Shown here piece by piece: positions 25,301-33,581 of a DNA stretch of 40,039 nt; position 1 is the stretch's first letter; every line of letters starts with the position of its first letter. The position numbers and the translations under genes are program-made. The DNA comes from CAZHOV01 sp964534315 (GTDB taxonomy: Bacteria; Bacteroidota; Bacteroidia; Chitinophagales; Saprospiraceae). The DNA is taken from assembly GCA_964534315.1 (NCBI GenBank), contig CAZHOV010000031.1, forward strand, positions 1-40,039, read 5' to 3'. The notes beneath the pieces are model-generated. The model was not told the origin of the DNA. It saw only the letters and a program-made list of their open reading frames with translations, and searched no databases.

Positions 25301-25330
25301 TCGGGTGTTCGACTGGATCAAAAAGTAGAA

Positions 25331-25338
25331 CAAACATA
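25331..25338 (-). promoter_or_regulatory. Candidate -7 element for the GT4-wecB-GT2 operon
   Basis: TATGTTTG on the minus strand fits TAnnTTTG and would place the transcript start near 25324, 24 nt before ATG 25300. The nearest upstream TTG is only 17 bp away, so the -33 match is weak. Confidence 0.4.
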
Positions 25339-25442
25339 AAAAAAGGATTTAATTTCAACCTCATTTTATTTATTTCAAAGTTGAAAATTGGAGAACCAAT
25401 AGAGTTTGATGGTCATATAGTTTTTATTGGCTCCTATTTTGT

Positions 25443-25450
25443 TAATTTTG
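25443..25450 (+). promoter_or_regulatory. Candidate -7 element for doxX
   Basis: TAATTTTG fits TAnnTTTG and ends 17 nt before the doxX ATG, implying a leader of about 11 nt. I see no well-spaced -33 element. Confidence 0.35.
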
Positions 25451-25467
25451 TAAAAAATTAATAAATA

Positions 25468-25857
25468 ATGAGAGCTGGATTTGATATTGCATTACTCCTT
25501 TTACGATTAGGCTTTGGTGGTCTAATGATCATTAACCATGGATTAGGAAAATTTAATAAATTGATGGCGGGAGGTGAAATTTCTTTCTCCGATCCCCTGG
25601 GTATCGGTGCTTCCAATAGCTTAACACTTGCCGTATTTTCAGAAGTTTTTTGTGCAGGCTTGCTTATTATTGGATTACTTACCCGTTGGGTGTCTATTCC
25701 GTTGGTTATTACTATGCTAGTTGCCATTTTTATGGTGCATATTTCTGATCCCTTTCCCAAAATGGAGAAGGCTATCCTCTTTTTAATTCCCTTCCTAATC
25801 TTAATGATTAATGGAGGAGGCCGATATTCACTTGATTATTTAATCTTTAACCGGTAA
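25468..25857 (+). CDS. DoxX-family membrane protein
   Basis: A 129 aa protein with four hydrophobic helices, matching the DoxX/DoxD-like fold. The opening FDIALLLLRLGFGGLMIINHGLGKF, with the Arg and HGxxK pattern, is typical of the family. The C-terminus ends in NGGGRYSLDYLI, also characteristic. The role of DoxX in most bacteria is unclear; some members are linked to thiol or quinone redox balance. It directly precedes the apbE frame, so the two are likely co-transcribed. Confidence 0.82.
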   Translation: MRAGFDIALLLLRLGFGGLMIINHGLGKFNKLMAGGEISFSDPLGIGASNSLTLAVFSEVFCAGLLIIGLLTRWVSIPLVITMLVAIFMVHISDPFPKMEKAILFLIPFLILMINGGGRYSLDYLIFNR

Positions 25858-25875
25858 TTGTTCCAACAAGTAGTT

Positions 25876-26922
25876 ATGAGAATATTAACGTGTTTATCTT
25901 TTGTTTTCTTAATCATCGTAGGGTTTTATTCTTGCCAGGATGGTTCGGCAACTAGTAAAACTGGTTATCTGAAAGTATCCGGCAAAACGATGGGGACAAC
26001 CTATCAGGTTACCTACAGTCATGAAGATGGTGTAGACTTCAAGAACGAAATTGATTCACTACTTGCTGAAATAAATCAAGAAGTATCAACTTATATCAAC
26101 ACCTCGCTGATTAGCACCATCAATAAAGGGGGGCTTCTGAATAGGGGGCTTGATAGTTTCTCACCTGCAAAGGGAGCTCATTTTATAACCAATTTTGAAG
26201 AAGCCAAAAAGATTTTTTCATTGACAAACGGTGCTTTTGATCCCACTGTTATGCCCCTGGTCAATTATTGGGGGTTTGGATATACTCCCAAAACGCCTGT
26301 TACAAAGGTAGATAGTGCAAAAGTTGATTCTTTGATCCGGTTTGTGGGGTTTGATAATGTGAAAATTAATGAAAATGGTATTGAAAAAAGCACGGAAGAA
26401 ATGGAACTTGATTTCAGCGCTATTGCCAAGGGGTATGGCGTAGATGCGATTGGTCGATTGTTGGAAGATGAAAACATCCGTAATTATTTGGTAGAGATTG
26501 GTGGAGAGGTCAGGGCCAGAGGCGTCAATACCAGGGGTACGCCGTGGGTGATCGGCATCAATACGCCTAAAGAGGGAGTGGCAGTCAATGAATTTCAGAC
26601 GCTGGTACAGTTGGATGACATTGCTTTAGCCACTTCAGGTAATTATCAGAATTTTTATGAGGTAGATGGTAAAAAGTACAGCCATACCATCAATTCTAAA
26701 ACGGGTTTTCCAGAGCGCAACCGGCTGTTAAGCGCTTCTGTTTTTACAACAAATTGCATGACTGCAGATGGCCTCGCCACTGCTATGATGGTTATGGGAG
26801 TGGAAGATGCTCTTAAGTTGGCCAACTCCATTGAAGGGGTAGAAGCTTACCTGATCTTCAGTAAAGACAACGGTACCTTTGGCGTTAACTATACTGAAGC
26901 TGTAGAGTCCTGGCTGAAGTAA
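25876..26922 (+). CDS. apbE: FAD:protein FMN transferase (ApbE lipoprotein)
   Basis: Magnesium-dependent flavin transferase that attaches FMN covalently to Ser/Thr of periplasmic or membrane proteins. The start ATG 25876 gives a lipoprotein signal peptide with lipobox FYSC at residue 20. The ApbE core begins KTMGTTYQVTY. Flavin and metal motifs are LDFSAIAKGYGVDAIGR, LATSGNYQNF, SHTINSKTGFP and MTADGLATAMMVMG. About 349 aa from this start. Upstream in-frame TTG 25858 would add six residues before the signal and is unlikely. No NQR, RNF or flavin-reductase target gene lies in the window, so its substrate is elsewhere. Confidence 0.92.
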   Translation: MRILTCLSFVFLIIVGFYSCQDGSATSKTGYLKVSGKTMGTTYQVTYSHEDGVDFKNEIDSLLAEINQEVSTYINTSLISTINKGGLLNRGLDSFSPAKGAHFITNFEEAKKIFSLTNGAFDPTVMPLVNYWGFGYTPKTPVTKVDSAKVDSLIRFVGFDNVKINENGIEKSTEEMELDFSAIAKGYGVDAIGRLLEDENIRNYLVEIGGEVRARGVNTRGTPWVIGINTPKEGVAVNEFQTLVQLDDIALATSGNYQNFYEVDGKKYSHTINSKTGFPERNRLLSASVFTTNCMTADGLATAMMVMGVEDALKLANSIEGVEAYLIFSKDNGTFGVNYTEAVESWLK

Positions 26923-26961
26923 CCAGATAATGGATTAGAAAAATTAAAAATTAGTTCTAAA

Positions 26962-28209
26962 ATGAAAATAGCATATAAATTACTAGGAATCAGCCTGATG
27001 ATGTTTCTCTTTTTTGGTGTGCTCCAGGCCCAGTATAATTCTCTGGAAGAAGCTTTCCGAAATAAAGAAGATGCAACTACCTTGCGACTGGCGGGAAACG
27101 ATCTGGACGAGCAACAACTCATTGAGCAGTTAAGCGCATTGACTAAACTGGAAGAACTTACCATCCAGTCTAATGTCCTTACAAGCCTTCCTGATGATAT
27201 TGGAAATCTTACGAAATTGCAAAAACTCGATATTACCGCAAATGCCTTGATCAGCTTGCCTGCGTCCATTTCGAGACTCAACAATCTGGAATCCCTAACG
27301 CTCAAAGTGAATAGCGTCACCGAATTACCTGACGGACTGGAAAACCTTCAAGGTGTTAAAGAGTTGATTATTCATTTTGGGGGAGAGGTATTGCCAAAAT
27401 CTGTTTTTCAGTTAAGAAACCTTCAATCACTCGAAATTAAAGGTCCTAAAGTCCAAGTCTTTCCCGAAGATATGAGTAACCTCCAACAGCTTCAAAAGCT
27501 ATCGCTTACCGGAATACCGCTAAAGATTATACCCCAGTCTTTTGATCAGCTAGATCAATTAAAATCGCTCGACCTATATGACTGTGATTTTGTGGGATCG
27601 GGCGCTTTTCTTTTTGATGGTAAAAGTTACGATCTTCTTGGTATCCATCGATGTAAAAATATTGACATTGCAATGGTAGAAAACTGTAAGGCTATTAAAA
27701 AGCTGATTTTTCAAGATAGCTATCTTACTTCCTTACCAAAAAAGTTTCATAAAATGAACGGATTGGAAATACTCGAAATCAGCGGAGAACGCATCGAAGA
27801 CTTGGAGGTAGCATGGAAGTGTAAAAACCTCAAAACCCTGACGGTCGGCTATAATAAAAAAGTCAAGAAACTACCTTCCAAAATGAATCGCCTGAAAGAT
27901 CTTGAAAACCTCCATCTTAGTTGTCACAGTCTATCTACTATTCCGGAGGATATCGAAGAGCTGACTCAATTGAAAGTGTTATTTATCCATAGTAATCAAT
28001 TAAGCAAGTTGCCTCAGGATGCTATGTCAAACCTGGAGAGCTTGCAGGTTCTTCATTTAAACTGCCCGAAATTACGGGAGGTGCCTGCCTTTATAAAGGA
28101 ATTAAGCAATCTAAAGGAGGTGGTGCTTTCCCGAATGAATTATTCAGCCGATCAAGTCGAGGAGATCAAATCACTAAATCCCAACGCCAATGTTAGGATC
28201 ATACCCTAG
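26962..28209 (+). CDS. Exported leucine-rich-repeat protein
   Basis: A 415 aa protein with an N-terminal signal peptide ending in GVLQAQ (about residue 24), then about 13-14 leucine-rich repeats of roughly 23 residues from ~60 to the C-terminus. Examples are LTSLPDDIGNLTKLQKLDI and ISLPASISRLNNLESLTL, of the bacterial LPxxIxxLxxL type. There is no C-terminal sorting domain of the type IX system and no catalytic domain. A protein-binding role on the cell surface or in the periplasm is likely. The central region (about 205-260) has less regular repeats. It starts 40 nt after apbE, so it may share that transcript. Confidence 0.85.
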   Translation: MKIAYKLLGISLMMFLFFGVLQAQYNSLEEAFRNKEDATTLRLAGNDLDEQQLIEQLSALTKLEELTIQSNVLTSLPDDIGNLTKLQKLDITANALISLPASISRLNNLESLTLKVNSVTELPDGLENLQGVKELIIHFGGEVLPKSVFQLRNLQSLEIKGPKVQVFPEDMSNLQQLQKLSLTGIPLKIIPQSFDQLDQLKSLDLYDCDFVGSGAFLFDGKSYDLLGIHRCKNIDIAMVENCKAIKKLIFQDSYLTSLPKKFHKMNGLEILEISGERIEDLEVAWKCKNLKTLTVGYNKKVKKLPSKMNRLKDLENLHLSCHSLSTIPEDIEELTQLKVLFIHSNQLSKLPQDAMSNLESLQVLHLNCPKLREVPAFIKELSNLKEVVLSRMNYSADQVEEIKSLNPNANVRIIP

Positions 28210-28259
28210 AAGCAACAACCTTTTTTCGTTTAGAGTACCTTAAATACAAAATATTTGTT

Positions 28260-29090
28260 ATGGAATTTCAACTTGATCGGGACCTTTGCTTTTTTGATGT
28301 GGAAGCTACCGGACTGAATGTTATTAGGGATCGTATCGTCCAAATCGCTATTATTAAATATAAAAAGAAGGGTGGGCCGCCAGAGGAGTTATCAATGCTG
28401 ATCAACCCCGGTATTCCCATCTCTGAAGAGGCAATTAATGTACACGGGATTACACCAAAAGACCTCGCCAATAAACCGACTTTTGCTCAAGTGGGCGAAA
28501 AAATCTATGAATTTATCGGAAATGCTGATTTGGCCGGCTATAATTCTAATCGGTTTGATGTTCCCATGTTGATGGAAGAATTTGCACGAATTGGCTTAGA
28601 ATTAGATATTGACAACCGGCGATTGATCGATGTGCAGCGTATCTTCTATAAAATGGAACCCCGAACCCTGAAAGCAGCTCTCCAGTTCTATTGCGACAAA
28701 GAATTGGAGGATGCCCACGACGCACTTGCCGATGTAAAAGCTACTGTAGATGTGCTGAAAGGACAATTGGAAACGTATAAAAACACCAACTATACCGATC
28801 CTGACGGAAATGAGGTAGAAACACCCATTCGCAATGACATGCAACAGCTGCATGAATTTACAACAGATTTAAAAACAATTGATGCTACTCAACGCCTCAA
28901 ATACGATTCGAACGGGGTTGTCGTTTTTAATTTCGGAAAGTATAATGGCAAGCCCGCAGCTGAAATTCTTTATAACGACAAACAATACTATAACTGGATG
29001 TTAAATAAGGATTTTTCATCGCAGGTCAAGCAAATCATTAAAAAGTTGGTAAAGGATTATGAGAAAGCTCAAAATAGCAACAATAAATAG
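28260..29090 (+). CDS. DEDDh 3'-5' exonuclease with a C-terminal extra domain
   Basis: DnaQ-like exonuclease domain at residues ~8-175. The DEDDh residues are D13 and E15 (FFDVEATGLN), D100 (YNSNRFDVPML) and H153/D158 (HDALAD), so the site is complete. The C-terminal part (about 220-265, VVFNFGKYNGKPAAEILYND and following) resembles a small domain found after DnaQ-type exonucleases in Bacteroidota (DUF3820-like). It is not a polymerase. It may proofread or trim DNA/RNA ends. Its 3' end overlaps the next gene by 32 nt. Confidence 0.85.
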   Translation: MEFQLDRDLCFFDVEATGLNVIRDRIVQIAIIKYKKKGGPPEELSMLINPGIPISEEAINVHGITPKDLANKPTFAQVGEKIYEFIGNADLAGYNSNRFDVPMLMEEFARIGLELDIDNRRLIDVQRIFYKMEPRTLKAALQFYCDKELEDAHDALADVKATVDVLKGQLETYKNTNYTDPDGNEVETPIRNDMQQLHEFTTDLKTIDATQRLKYDSNGVVVFNFGKYNGKPAAEILYNDKQYYNWMLNKDFSSQVKQIIKKLVKDYEKAQNSNNK

Positions 29091-29913
29091 CAAGAAAGGA
29101 ATCACTGCTTCCTTTTTAGGAATTATCTTGTTGCTACTACTCTCATGGAGCGGTTGTTACGAACCGATCGAAGATTGCCAGGATACCTTAGCCAAAAATT
29201 TTAATGTGGATGCTGATAAAGACTGTTGCTGCGAATATCCGCTGATCCGGTTTAATTTTGATCATCGTTGGGATACGCTTCCATTCAGCTTTACCGATTC
29301 GCTTTCCGTCGGGGATGACTTGATCGATTTTAGTTATCTAACTTATTATGTGTCGAATATACGGATGATCATCGGTGGAGAAACCGTGCGCAAGCGGGTT
29401 ACGTTCGACCTGACCTATATGGAGAATGGCGTGGAAAAAAGCACCACTACCTTTAAAGATTTTATTCTGGTTAATCCTTCTGACAATAATTACAGTTTTG
29501 GTGAAGTGTTAGCAACCGGTAGGGTTGATAGCCTTTATTTTACTGTTGGTATCGAATATCCCTATTATTTAGCTGATCCCACACAGTTTGAATCGGGAAA
29601 TGGACTGGCCTTCCAGGCAGATAGCCTAAACTGGAACGAAGATATTGGGTATGTTTTTAATCGCCTTCAATATTTTCCGGTAACCTCTTCAAATCCTACA
29701 GATTCCATAACTATTGAAATTGGTCAGCCCAATGCTTTTGACCTGGGGTTTGCCGTAGGCGAATCCTTTACAGAAGGCCAGGATTTTAGGTTTAATATCG
29801 AAGTCGATTACCGAAAATGGTTTGAAGGGGTGGATGTGGTGAATGACCCGGTTTCGACTATTACCCAAAAAATTGCAAATAATACGTCAAATGCTTTTGT
29901 AATGCCCGAATAG
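29059..29913 (+). CDS. MbnP-like lipoprotein
   Basis: 284 aa lipoprotein with a lipobox ending at C33 (LSWSGC). Right after it is a Cys/Asp-rich segment, EDCQDTLAKNFNVDADKD, of the GC-D-x-x-A-x-NF type seen in Bacteroidota exported proteins. The rest matches the MbnP family: RFNFDHRW (candidate metal-ligand H69) and SYLTYYVSNIRM, with LNWNEDIGYVF around W192. MbnP proteins bind copper and, where studied, carry a kynurenine made from Trp by the di-haem partner MbnH. That partner type is the next gene. Relatives as I recall them have a second Trp two residues on, which is Glu (E194) here. The start overlaps the exonuclease gene by 32 nt and no later ATG gives a signal peptide. Confidence 0.75.
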   Translation: MRKLKIATINSKKGITASFLGIILLLLLSWSGCYEPIEDCQDTLAKNFNVDADKDCCCEYPLIRFNFDHRWDTLPFSFTDSLSVGDDLIDFSYLTYYVSNIRMIIGGETVRKRVTFDLTYMENGVEKSTTTFKDFILVNPSDNNYSFGEVLATGRVDSLYFTVGIEYPYYLADPTQFESGNGLAFQADSLNWNEDIGYVFNRLQYFPVTSSNPTDSITIEIGQPNAFDLGFAVGESFTEGQDFRFNIEVDYRKWFEGVDVVNDPVSTITQKIANNTSNAFVMPE

Positions 29914-29991
29914 GTGTTGGTGTATTGAACTAATTCGTTCCTAAAGGTTTTATAATAAGTATAAAGTGTATCCCTGAAAAGAAAATATTTT

Positions 29992-31146
29992 ATGAAAAAA
30001 CTACTCTTTGCACTACTCTTTTTTTCTTTGGTTTTCGCGGTTGCCTGTAATAATGACGAAGATGTTAATGATATTGTTAACGGTAATGACCCGAATCCCA
30101 TTGCAGTGGTGGATTTGACGGATATTCCCTACAATCCTCAGCAATATGAGTTAGAAATCCCGGACGGCATGCCGCCTTTTCCTGAAAATCCAGCGAATCC
30201 TATTACCGTTGATGGCGTAAATTTAGGGCGTCATCTTTTCTATGACCCCATCTTATCCGCTGATAGCTCCATGTCTTGTTCTACCTGCCACTTACCATCT
30301 GGCAACTTTACCGATAATGAAGCTGTAAGTGTAGGAGTTGATGGGATTGCCGGTAAAAGAAGTTCTATGTCGCTAATGGATGCAGCCTTTTTTAACAACG
30401 GGCTTTTTTGGGACGGAAGAATTCAAACCCTTGAAGAACAAGCCTTATTACCCATTGAAGACCCTATCGAATTACACAATACCTGGACAAAGGCCATTAT
30501 GGACCTGCAATCGCATCCTGACTATCCGGAAATGTTCCGTAGAGCCTTTGGCATTGAAAATTCTAGTCAGATTACCAAAGAGCTGGCAGCCAAAGCGATT
30601 GCACAATTTGAAAAGACGTTGATCAATACAGGGACTTCCAGGTATGACCAATATAGAGCAGGTAATTTCCTGGCCCTATCAGATTCCGAAATCAGAGGTT
30701 TATTGATGTTTATTGATGACGGGAGTGATGACGGGTTGCCGGATGCAGAATGTAGCCACTGTCATAATCCGCCATTATTTACGATTAACGAATACCGAAA
30801 TAACGGATTGGACTCTGTAGGCCCCGATTTGGAACATCTCGATAATTTCGAGGATCTTGGTCTGGGAGCAGTAACGGGGATCCAGCAGGATAAAGGTAAG
30901 TTTCGGATTCCTTCCCTTAGAAATATCGTTTACTCCGCTCCTTACATGCACGATGGTCGCTTTGAAACCCTTGAGGAAGTGGTTGAGCATTACAACTCCG
31001 GAGGAGGCTTAGCCATTAATAAAGACCCTTTAATGCGTCCTTTAGGTTTGACAGAAAGCCAAAAGCAAGATATTCTAAATTTTCTGACCGCTCTTAACGA
31101 TGAAGCATTTATGAATAAGCCGGAATATCAAAATCCGTTTGACTAA
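29992..31146 (+). CDS. Di-haem cytochrome c peroxidase, MbnH/MauG-like
   Basis: 384 aa periplasmic lipoprotein with a signal peptide and lipobox FAVAC (Cys19). Two c-type haem sites, C96-STC-H100 and C254-SHC-H258, define the bacterial di-haem peroxidase/MauG superfamily. The C-terminal signature YSAPYMHDGRFETLEEVVEHY is present. The immediate upstream MbnP-like gene (78 bp gap) makes an MbnH-type role more likely than simple peroxide removal: MbnH oxidises Trp of MbnP. The axial ligand that separates peroxidase from MauG cannot be assigned from the sequence alone. Confidence 0.87.
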   Translation: MKKLLFALLFFSLVFAVACNNDEDVNDIVNGNDPNPIAVVDLTDIPYNPQQYELEIPDGMPPFPENPANPITVDGVNLGRHLFYDPILSADSSMSCSTCHLPSGNFTDNEAVSVGVDGIAGKRSSMSLMDAAFFNNGLFWDGRIQTLEEQALLPIEDPIELHNTWTKAIMDLQSHPDYPEMFRRAFGIENSSQITKELAAKAIAQFEKTLINTGTSRYDQYRAGNFLALSDSEIRGLLMFIDDGSDDGLPDAECSHCHNPPLFTINEYRNNGLDSVGPDLEHLDNFEDLGLGAVTGIQQDKGKFRIPSLRNIVYSAPYMHDGRFETLEEVVEHYNSGGGLAINKDPLMRPLGLTESQKQDILNFLTALNDEAFMNKPEYQNPFD

Positions 31147-31168
31147 AAAATACGGAGAATAGAGTAGG

Positions 31169-31210
31169 CTTTATCATGCAGTAGACAGCACGTCCTTCAT
31201 CATGATAAAG
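31169..31210. repeat. Extragenic hairpin between convergent genes
   Basis: CTTTATCATG (31169-31178) pairs perfectly with CATGATAAAG (31201-31210) around a 22-nt loop. It lies in the 70-bp gap between the peroxidase and the rhodanese gene. There is no T tract. The loop ends in ACGTCCTTCAT (31190-31200), which is identical over 11 nt to 4563-4573 in the upstream hairpin cluster, so I treat it as a related element. Confidence 0.7.
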
Positions 31211-31216
31211 TCTGCA

Positions 31217-31573
31217 CTACAGTTCAAAAATCTTCCCCCAATTCTTTAATCCGCCATCCAGATTATAAACTTTTTGGAATCCACCATTCTGCATAAGGGT
31301 GCAAGCTCTGATACTTCTTCTTCCCGATCGACAATAAACCAGATAGGTTTGCTCTGGATCAAGTTGTTCCATTTGATCAATAAAATCATAGGCAAGATAA
31401 TCGAGGTTGGCAGCATTTGGAAGATGCCCCTGAGTAAACTCTTCTTGTCTTCTAACATCAAGGAGTATTCCGTCGCTCTTTTCCATCGCTTCTTTGAATT
31501 CAGGACCAGAAAGGTTATTTAAGGCTCTTTTGAGCTGGTCCCAACGACTTATTTTGCATGGATTTTTACTCAT
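31217..31573 (-). CDS. Single-domain rhodanese-like sulfurtransferase
   Basis: 118 aa, one rhodanese fold and no signal peptide, so cytoplasmic. The active-site loop is YCRSGRRS with a Cys positioned for persulfide formation. The N-terminal half has SDGILLDVRRQEEFTQGHLP, and the C-terminus GGLKNW is standard. It is the last minus-strand gene in a run that includes a persulfide dioxygenase, a molybdoenzyme and a SulP transporter, so a sulfane-sulfur carrier role in that pathway is plausible. It starts 120 bp after the SulP stop and may be a separate transcription unit. Confidence 0.88.
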   Translation of the reverse strand: MSKNPCKISRWDQLKRALNNLSGPEFKEAMEKSDGILLDVRRQEEFTQGHLPNAANLDYLAYDFIDQMEQLDPEQTYLVYCRSGRRSIRACTLMQNGGFQKVYNLDGGLKNWGKIFEL

Positions 31574-31693
31574 CTTTTATGTACTAAAGCGATATTTTTA
31601 TGATGGTATATTTTTGCTTGTAGTCAAAGGAGTTAATGAATGTTAATTTAAGACGAACCTCACTTTTCCCTTAATAAAGATAAGAAAAAATTA

Positions 31694-33436
31694 TTATTGG
31701 TAGCATTCTTGAAAAATGCGTTTGGTGCAAGTAGCGCAGATTGAGCTATCGAGGCGAGGAAAAATCTCCTGGATAGCATCTTTTTTGGTGGCAAAGAAGT
31801 TTTCTTCGCCAAGCTTTCCCTTAAAACCGGCGTTGATCAATACGTCCTGAGCTGTCATTTTCAGGCCAGAGATGTATAGATTCCCTCCTTTGGCCTTCCA
31901 CTTTTTGGATTCGGTGAGTAGCCATTCGGCACCGGTCAGATCAATGAAATTGATGCCATTACCTATAATAAGGACACTATTTTCTTCTCCATCCTGAAGT
32001 TGGTTGAAGAATTTGGAAACATGGTCGACAGCTCCGTAGTAGATGGAGCCATCAATCCTTACGATCTTCATCTGCGGACATTGGGGCATACCTTCTTTTC
32101 GGGTCAGATTGAGGAACCTTCTCTTTCTGTCCTCCGGATCAGGAGCCATAACAGCGATATTGGGCTTGGAAGTACGTTGCAAGTAAAAGACCAAAGAGAA
32201 AATAACGCCAACGTAAATGGCAAATTCCAGGTCTAAAACCAGGGTAGAGAAGAAGGTGATTAACAGAACAGCGGTTTCAAGCCTGCTAGCTCTTAGAATT
32301 TGTTTGATATGATGAAAATCTATCAGGTTATAGGCGACCAATAAGATAATTCCACCCATTGCAGGAATCGGCAGGTAGGCTGTCAGCGGAGCAATAAACA
32401 AGATCATCAGCATTAGGATGACAGCTGCAAAAATAGCGGATAAGGGCGTTTTGGCTCCTGCCTGGTGATTTACTCCCGATCGGGTAAACGATCCTGATCC
32501 CGCATAACAAGAGAAAAAGCTACCCACTAAATTAGATAATCCCTGGCCAATAAATTCTTGATTTCCGTTGATGCGCTGACCCGTATGCGTGGCAATAGCT
32601 CGGGCAATAGCTACCGCTTCAATAAGCCCCAATAAGGCTACTGCAAAGGCGTTGGGCGCGAGCTTTTGAAGATTCGTATAAGTAATCTCCGGTATGACAA
32701 ATGGTGGTAGGGTAGAGGGCATTTCGCCTACCAGGCTGATGCCATGTTCTGCTGATCCGAGAAAATAGGCCAACAGACTTCCCAAAACCATAGCGGCAAG
32801 CATATAAGGTACTTTTGGGATAAACTTTCGGATTAGAATAGCTGAAATTAATGTGAAAATAGCTACTGCAAAAACGTATATATTGGTTTCTCCTATTCTT
32901 ACGATAACCTCCCAAATGATCTCAAAAAACGGCGTACCGCCCTCTATTTCAATTCCAAAGACGTGCTTCAGTTGCTTGGCGGCAATAAGGATAGCAGCCC
33001 CTGCCGTAAACCCAATAACTACGGTATGCGAGACGAAATTGACCAAGGTGCCAAGCCTGGCAACACCCATCACAAACTGAATAAGGCCGGCCATAAAAGT
33101 CAGTACTAGCGCCAGCGCTACAAAATTGGCTGACTCCGGCTCTGCAAATTGACTTATGGCCGAGAATACAACAATGGAAATAGCCGTAGTCGGACCGGAG
33201 ATTAAATAATAAGAAGAACCAAACAATGCTGCAATGATAGGGGTGATCATCGCTGTGTAAAGCCCATAAATCGGTGGCATCCCCGCAATAATGGCAAAGG
33301 CAACCCCTTGGGGCAGTACGATAATAGCCCCTGTAATTCCAGCTAATAGGTCATCTCTTAACGTAGACTTGGTTACCGTGGGCAACCAAGTCAAAAAGGG
33401 GAATATCTTCGAAAGCGTATTTGTCTGTTGATCCAA
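31694..33436 (-). CDS. SulP-family anion transporter with STAS domain
   Basis: 580 aa membrane protein of the SLC26/SulP family, transporting sulfate or related anions such as bicarbonate. The first 420 residues are about 12-14 TM segments, including GAIIVLPQGVAFAIIAGMPP and the GSFFSCYAGSGSFTRSGVN motif. The C-terminal STAS domain (about 455-550) contains GNGINFIDLTGAEWL. The extreme C-terminus has a Cys-rich tail, CATCTKRIFQEC. No ATG opens the frame, and translation begins at TTG 33436, just after an in-frame stop. It follows the molybdoenzyme gene by 214 bp that holds a palindrome cluster. Sulfate export or exchange fits the local pathway. Confidence 0.88.
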   Translation of the reverse strand: MDQQTNTLSKIFPFLTWLPTVTKSTLRDDLLAGITGAIIVLPQGVAFAIIAGMPPIYGLYTAMITPIIAALFGSSYYLISGPTTAISIVVFSAISQFAEPESANFVALALVLTFMAGLIQFVMGVARLGTLVNFVSHTVVIGFTAGAAILIAAKQLKHVFGIEIEGGTPFFEIIWEVIVRIGETNIYVFAVAIFTLISAILIRKFIPKVPYMLAAMVLGSLLAYFLGSAEHGISLVGEMPSTLPPFVIPEITYTNLQKLAPNAFAVALLGLIEAVAIARAIATHTGQRINGNQEFIGQGLSNLVGSFFSCYAGSGSFTRSGVNHQAGAKTPLSAIFAAVILMLMILFIAPLTAYLPIPAMGGIILLVAYNLIDFHHIKQILRASRLETAVLLITFFSTLVLDLEFAIYVGVIFSLVFYLQRTSKPNIAVMAPDPEDRKRRFLNLTRKEGMPQCPQMKIVRIDGSIYYGAVDHVSKFFNQLQDGEENSVLIIGNGINFIDLTGAEWLLTESKKWKAKGGNLYISGLKMTAQDVLINAGFKGKLGEENFFATKKDAIQEIFPRLDSSICATCTKRIFQECYQ

Positions 33437-33483
33437 AAGGTAAAATCAATTTGCAATAAATAATGAATAACGAAATGAATACT

Positions 33484-33507
33484 GGTTTGAACGTCATCGT
33501 CCAAACC
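33484..33507 (-). repeat. REP-like hairpin, copy A (inverted)
   Basis: Arms GGTTTGAACG and CGTCCAAACC around TCAT, with a single mismatch. Read on the minus strand it is GGTTTGGACG-ATGA-CGTTCAAACC, nearly identical to copy B at 33582-33603, which has the opposite orientation. Confidence 0.75.
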
Positions 33508-33526
33508 TTGAAAAATTAATTCATCA

Positions 33527-33548
33527 ACCCACCATTTTAATGGTGGGT
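33527..33548. repeat. Perfect palindrome between two REP-like hairpins
   Basis: ACCCACCATT (33527-33536), a TT spacer, then AATGGTGGGT (33539-33548), a perfect 10-bp inverted repeat. Its sequence is unrelated to the flanking copies. Confidence 0.85.
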
Positions 33549-33581
33549 AAACCAATACTCCAAACAAAGCAAAGAAAGCTG

